The notes beneath the pieces were generated by a model, which was not told the origin of the DNA, did not search any database, and saw nothing but the letters and a program-made list of their open reading frames with translations. A stretch of 64,000 nucleotides of DNA from Dreissena polymorpha (Eukaryota; Mollusca; Bivalvia; Myida; Dreissenidae). The stretch's first letter is position 1, and the number at the start of each line of letters is the position of its first letter. A program made the translations under genes and the position numbers. This document shows, piece after piece, positions 58,955 to 64,000 of this stretch. Location: positions 2,140,292-2,204,291 of the forward strand of contig NC_068360.1 in the NCBI RefSeq assembly GCF_020536995.1, in the 5' to 3' direction.

Positions 58955-61900
58955 TCATACATATATCCCACCTGTTAATTCAAAAGTTTTAATTGATAAA
59001 GATTTTGATTTTTTTTATGACATGGAAAAAGGAATTGAAAAGTACGGGTTGTTAGGTAAAACATGTATCACTGGTGATCTTAATGCTAGGCCAGGTGATT
59101 TAACAGATATCTTAGAATTCGACAAACATCTTGACTCTTTAGAATTTACAAACACAGAAAATACAAACGATATTATATCGATCGTACGAAATAATCCAGA
59201 CAAATTCATCGATAGCAATGGCAAAAAATTAATTAACTTATGTAAATCCACTAACCACATAATTATAAATGGTCGTCTAAACAGACAACAAGAAAACCAG
59301 TTCACATTTTCCTCAACACGTGGCTTGAGTGTAACTGATTACCTAATTATAAATGCGAACGATGTTGAAAGCATAAGCGAATTTGAAATACTCGACTGGA
59401 CGTATTTTTCCGATCATGCGTCCATTCATTTCTCGTTTAAATGTTTCACAAGAAACAAAGATAAACAACCCGAAAGCACAGAAAGGACTAAAATTGTGTT
59501 CAATTCGAGTCTGGTAGAGCAATTCCAAACCTCCCTTAACGAAAATACAAATATACTAACCAACACTCACGAAAATATAAACGACGAAATGAAATGTATC
59601 ACAGATCTCATATATAACAATACGGTCAGAGTATTTGGTAAAACTATTAATCGAAATGAGCATTATAAAAATGAAAATAAATAACAGTCTCCGAAATGGT
59701 TTGACAGTAATTGTTATGTAACAAAGAATAATTTCAAACGAGCGAGAAACACATTCAACAAATCAAAAACAGATGAAAATAGACACCATTTCGTAAAAAA
59801 ATGCGCACACTATACAATAAAACAAGATAAAAAGCAAAAGCCAAATACAAAAAAGTGGAAGGAAAAAAGCTTGAAAATACCGCATCAACAAATCCAAAAC
59901 ACTTCTGGAAATCTCTCAAACAGTGCTATAAGCAGAGATCAAACACCAATAATAGTACAAAACTAGATGATCTATTAGCACACTTCAATCAATTATTAGG
60001 TACAGATCCTACCGAAATAAACGCTAACTTAGATTTCGATGAAATAACTGACAATGAATAAGATGGAGAATTCACTTTAGATGAATAAAATCAGCCGTTT
60101 TCAAGCAAAGAAAATAACAAGTCATGCGGCCCGGATAATATAAGCGCAGAGATAATTGAAGCGTCTTTTGACATATTAGCACCGCAATTTCTTTCAATAT
60201 ACAATAAGCTATGTAGAAATGCTGAATATCCTGAAAGCTGGGGCCTTGGATACATAGTTCCAATATTTAAGGGTGGAAAGCCAAACGAAGCTAAAAACTA
60301 CAGAGTTATAACTTGTAATAATATTTTAGCCAAAATATATTCGCAACTACTTCTTAATCGTCTTACAAAGTGGACAAACAAACATGATAAAATTATCAAC
60401 TGCCAATTCGGATATCAAAAAGGAAAAAGCACATCAGACTGCATTTTTATACTCCATGCAATAATATCAAAAGTAATTAATTCAGGTAAAAAATTATATA
60501 ATTTTTTTATTGATTATCAACAATGTTATGATAAAATCGATCATACACTACTATGGCAAAAATTCATGACAAAAAATATAAGCTCCAAAATGGTTAACGC
60601 CTTAAGAGCCATGTATAGTGTCGTTAAATCAATAATTAAGTTTAATCAAACATTGTCAGACCCCATCAGTATTCAACAAGGCGTGAAACAAGGCGACGCC
60701 AGCTCATCTTTGTTGTTCATGATGTTCGTAAATGATATACTATAACACATTGACACGAACATAGATGACTTATTCACCATAAACGAGTTAAAACTCTTTC
60801 TAATATTATACGCTGACGACCAAATTATTTTCGCAACCTCACAAGTAGCGCTGCAAAAGATGTTAACCAACATAGAAACGTACTGTAACACGTGGAAATT
60901 AAAAATCAATACAGCCAAAACAAAAGTTTTAATTTTTGAAAAAGGAACCAGATATACTGATATCGATATTTTCCTTTACGGTGAGAAACTCGAAGTCGTA
61001 ACTTCCTTCAAATATCTAGGGGTATACCTTTAAAAAAATGGCAGTTTTAACAGAACACAAAAATGTATAGCAGAGCACGCTTCTAAGTCAATGCATCGAG
61101 TATTCTCTATCTTCAATAAATACGATTTCAGTGCAAAAAGCAAACTGAAACTTTTCGATATTTTAGTTGCATCAGTCTTAAACTACTCATCCGAAATATG
61201 GCGAACAACGCGAACAACCGATATTGAAGCCGTTCACACGAAGTTCCTAAGGAAGATATTATGCGTTAATCAGTCAACTAATCTCAGCGCCCTGTACGGT
61301 GAATTAGGACGAATTCCTTTCAAAGAAATACAAAAAAGAAATATTGTCAAGTACTGGTTTAAACTACTATCGTCAAATTAAAGCAGCGTGATACGACTTA
61401 TATACAACATGTTAAAAAACGATGCAAATAACGGTAATACTAAGGACAATGGATATTTATTCACAAACATGGCATAGCGAAGTGATAAATTCCCCACGTC
61501 TCTCATCGTATTGCCTATTTAAAAAACATTTTACACTTGAATCATATTTAGATAAAGTAAATGAAACAAAATATAGAATCGCACTTAGTAGGTTCCGCTT
61601 ATCATCCCATAATCTCGAAATAGAAAGGGGCGGTACAATATAATATCGAACGAGAAAATCGGAAGTGTAAAGTATGCACCATGAACGTAATAGAAAATGA
61701 ATATCATTTCCTACTAGTATGTCCAATATATGCACACCTACGAAAAAAACTTATTAAACCGCACTACTGCAGATGGCCAACAATAAATAAATTTGCATGA
61801 TTAATGTCCAGCAAAAGTAAAACTGAAATGATAAGTACTGCGAAGTTTATTTACGAAGCAAATAACTTAAGACAGCATCTCGATTCGTAATTTCTATATT

Positions 61901-62700
61901 TAATCAGTAATCAATAAGTAATCTTGATGTTAATTGTAAAATTGAAACATAAACATGCTAGGAATGTGTACCTTGTGTGTTTTTGCCATCACTTAAGAAT
62001 ATATAATTAATGCTCATTTTCAAATGTGAGGGCTATGAACCTGTGTAGGCTTTATTGATGAATAACTGTATGTTGTTGTTGTTTTTTACTCACATATGTA
62101 TAATAAATGCTCATTTTCATATGTGAAGACTATAAACTTGTATAGGCATAATTGATGAATACATGTTGTTGTTTGTTGTGTTCTTGCATATATTAAATTA
62201 ATGCTCATTTTCATATGCGAGGGCTATGAACTCGTATTAGCTTCATTGATAAATTGATGTTGTTGTTGTCGTTGTATATATCTCATAACATACACAAAAA
62301 GAATTGTATTATAATATGACGAAACAGTGCATTACGTTATTTACTTAAATGTTTAAAGTAATTTATTTAAAATATTCCACGTAGATAAGATTCTTAAAAT
62401 TGTATTTCAGACATGCCCACATATAACATTCGTATGCACAAATGTTTATTTCTCCAAATAATAGTGAAAATTCTTCCAGTCGTCTGTCTTGTAAGTCATT
62501 AGTAAATATAAGATGTGCAGTTGCAATATCAGATGCAATTATGTATTCCCTTCATAACTAACCATGTTAACCAGTTCATAACACCATCGTCCAATTTCTA
62601 TCTTCTTCCATTACTTATAAATTGTATAATGCATATATAATGTAGGCTATGAGCTTGTATAAGCTTTACTGCTGAATAAATGTTGTTGATGTTGTTGTTG
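58955..62700 (+). mobile_element. LINE, 3' part (rest of ORF2 and 3' end)
   Basis: Resumes the endonuclease at TYIPPVNSKV, then CITGDLNARPGDLTD and DWTYFSDHASIHFSF (endonuclease catalytic blocks, to about 59440). The reverse transcriptase (about 60100-61030) has CGPDNISAEI, FFIDYQQCYDKIDH, GVKQGDASSSLLFM and the catalytic ILYADDQIIFA. The C-terminal end has CTMNVIENEYHFLLVCPIY, a zinc-knuckle-like motif. Several in-frame stops (near 59682, 60059, 60742, 61032, 61379, 61641) show it is dead. It ends at 62700, where unit 3 resumes. Confidence 0.8.
62000..62700 (+). repeat. Reiterated LINE 3' end with TTG tails
   Basis: A block with GCTCATTTTCATATGTGAGG, GGCTATGAAC and ATTGATGAATA, ending in (TTG)n, occurs at about 62008-62085, 62107-62180 and 62200-62270. 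A last one (GGCTATGAGC, (TTG)n) at 62645-62702 joins unit 3. Confidence 0.65.
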
Positions 62701-62809
62701 TTGAATTTAATGTCCTAACATCCAAACTTTTTGAACACAATGAAACATTGACAGTGTACATGTTCAGTAAAGTATACGCATGTACAATACATGTACAACA
62801 CAATAATAA

Positions 62810-62824
62810 AAAATTAATAATTAA

Positions 62825-62856
<32 letters not shown>

Positions 62857-62880
62857 TAATAATAATAATAATAATAATAA

Positions 62881-62945
<65 letters not shown>

Positions 62946-62962
62946 ATGATGTATGATAATGA
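62810..62962. repeat. Compound trinucleotide microsatellite (AAT, GCT, GAT)
   Basis: Expanded version of the short AAT/GAT tract at about 20870-20950 and 30760-30830 in units 1 and 2. The GCT run is new here. Confidence 0.9.
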
Positions 62963-63474
62963 TTAAAACTATTATTATATAAATAGCTTCGATTGGTTTT
63001 CTCAAATAAGATTGCTACAATCTGTTCACGAGCCTTTATACGCTGTGCAGCAAGCGATTCAGATCCATCGGTCTTAAAGCAACAGTGCATATTCTATCGG
63101 TAATAGAAGCGTTCAACAGCCGAATACGTCTACACCCATTATGTTTAATAATGAAATAATTTTAAATTATATAAACCTACATCCCTTGTTGGTAGTTATG
63201 CTTCTAAATAAAGGCTTCAATGAATTCAATCATTCATCATTGTACATATGACATTTTATTAACATTATATAGATAGTTCAATATGTATATAAATAATATA
63301 ATGTGCCCAAACGTACATAAAATATCAAACAAATGTAAATCATATATTGAAATAAACAGTGTAATGTCTTCCTACTTGCTCTTTGCTTGCAAACTCATCA
63401 GTGAACATGTTGATGTAAAATGAAAGCATGTTCTTTTATTGTCTTGTCTTCCCAACACCGATTCAGTAACGAAC

Positions 63475-64000
63475 AATGGGCAAAATCTTGTATATATGCA
63501 TAACATATAGTTATATATGAACAATTTGAGTGCTTAATGTTTAATTGTTTTATTATCTGAATATTTCCTGTTTTTAAATCAATACTGTTTATAATTTACC
63601 GCGTATTTTTATATTTAAACTGATGCAAGGGTTTAAAACCGTTATTTATTTCATTCAATCTATCAACCAACATAGCTTATATTGAATACCAAAATCACTC
63701 CTTACTGTAGGCCATACTTCTTGCTTTTGTTTGTTTTAAACCAGTATAGACCGCTATGGTAAATGTAAATGAACCAGCACATAACTAATTACATCACATA
63801 TTTCATGACGGTGTATATCATATATCGTATTTGCTGTAGGCGAATCAGTAAATGCAAAACTAAACGATAAGTATCTAATGACGATTGCTCATGTATTGGC
63901 CAATCTACGAAGCTGTCGCCCTTGATATATATTCCAGCAGGTGTGCGTCCGTTTGTTTGCGGGCGCTATTCGTACTTCACGACGATGATATCGCGGCCAG
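63475..64000 (-). repeat. Array unit 4, cut by the window edge
   Basis: Aligns with 8690-9177, 22968-23610 and 34000-34650: CTATGGTAAATGTAAATGAAC, then CATGACGGTGTATATCATAT and GTCGCCCTTGATATAT. Confidence 0.8.
63966..64000 (-). CDS. Gene D: 3' end of a fourth peptide gene copy (partial)
   Basis: The minus strand reads GRDIIVVKYE and TAG, aligned to the last residues of genes A and B (EIIVVKNE, RDIVVVKNE), with Asn replaced by Tyr near the end. The rest of the mature exon and the signal-peptide exon lie beyond the right edge. It shows that the array continues. Confidence 0.65.
   Translation of the reverse strand, partial: GRDIIVVKYE

Larger units (their letters stand above)
33871..63474 (-). 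repeat. Array unit 3 (carries gene C), expanded by insertions
   Basis: Aligned pieces in order are 33871-38930, 42600-43840, 49522-50160 and 62701-63474. Between them sit a 3-kb insertion inside a TIR/tRNA element, an hAT-like MITE, the TTAA-flanked element and the split LINE. About 1.1 kb equivalent to 19040-20095 of unit 1 is missing at about 43840. About 130 bp is missing near 62985 and about 1.4 kb near 63480. Without the insertions the unit would be roughly 8 kb. Confidence 0.75.

Overview
This is AT-rich, repeat-dense, intron-bearing animal DNA, most likely from a bivalve mollusc. The 250-bp double-hairpin MITE at 2401 and 46566 is one I associate from memory with zebra/quagga mussels (Dreissena). 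The bivalve-style AAGGTCAAGGTCA repeats and a RING-less B-box/propeller gene agree. Species is recall, not proof.

Main content: a tandem array, all on the minus strand, of a small secreted-peptide gene that I do not recognise. Its unit is about 11 kb where undisturbed. Each gene has a TATA-like promoter and a short non-coding exon with a GTAAGT donor. Next comes an exon that starts at ATG directly after an AG acceptor and codes a signal peptide plus an acidic pro-segment. The last exon codes a Lys-Arg site, a two-cysteine peptide of 35-36 residues and a TAG stop. Gene A (9144-16006) and gene B (23576-25704) look intact, gene C (34593-36688) looks broken, and only the 3' end of gene D is inside the right edge (63966-64000). 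A relic of a still older unit lies at 5680-6700.

Layout. 1-1690: fossil BEL/Pao-like LTR element running off the left edge. 1858-8480: SINE, MITEs and unclassified bivalve repeats, with no host gene seen. 8480-22840: unit 1 with gene A. 22841-33870: unit 2 with gene B. 33871-63474: unit 3 with gene C, swollen to about 30 kb by insertions. These are a 3-kb TIR-less insertion, an hAT-like MITE, a 5.7-kb TTAA-flanked element carrying two further nested layers, and a LINE occupying 50161-62700. 63475-64000: start of unit 4.

The LINE is itself split by a segment of about 7 kb (about 51950-58954) that carries the only other host gene in the window, a two-exon B-box plus beta-propeller (TRIM-like, RING-less) gene at 53985-56907. 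A second theme is a family of about 500-bp elements with both terminal inverted repeats and a tRNA-like internal promoter (eight copies, several in register with the array). No CRISPR, rRNA or free-standing tRNA gene was seen. Long stretches not listed with a gene are array spacer or sequence in which I see nothing.
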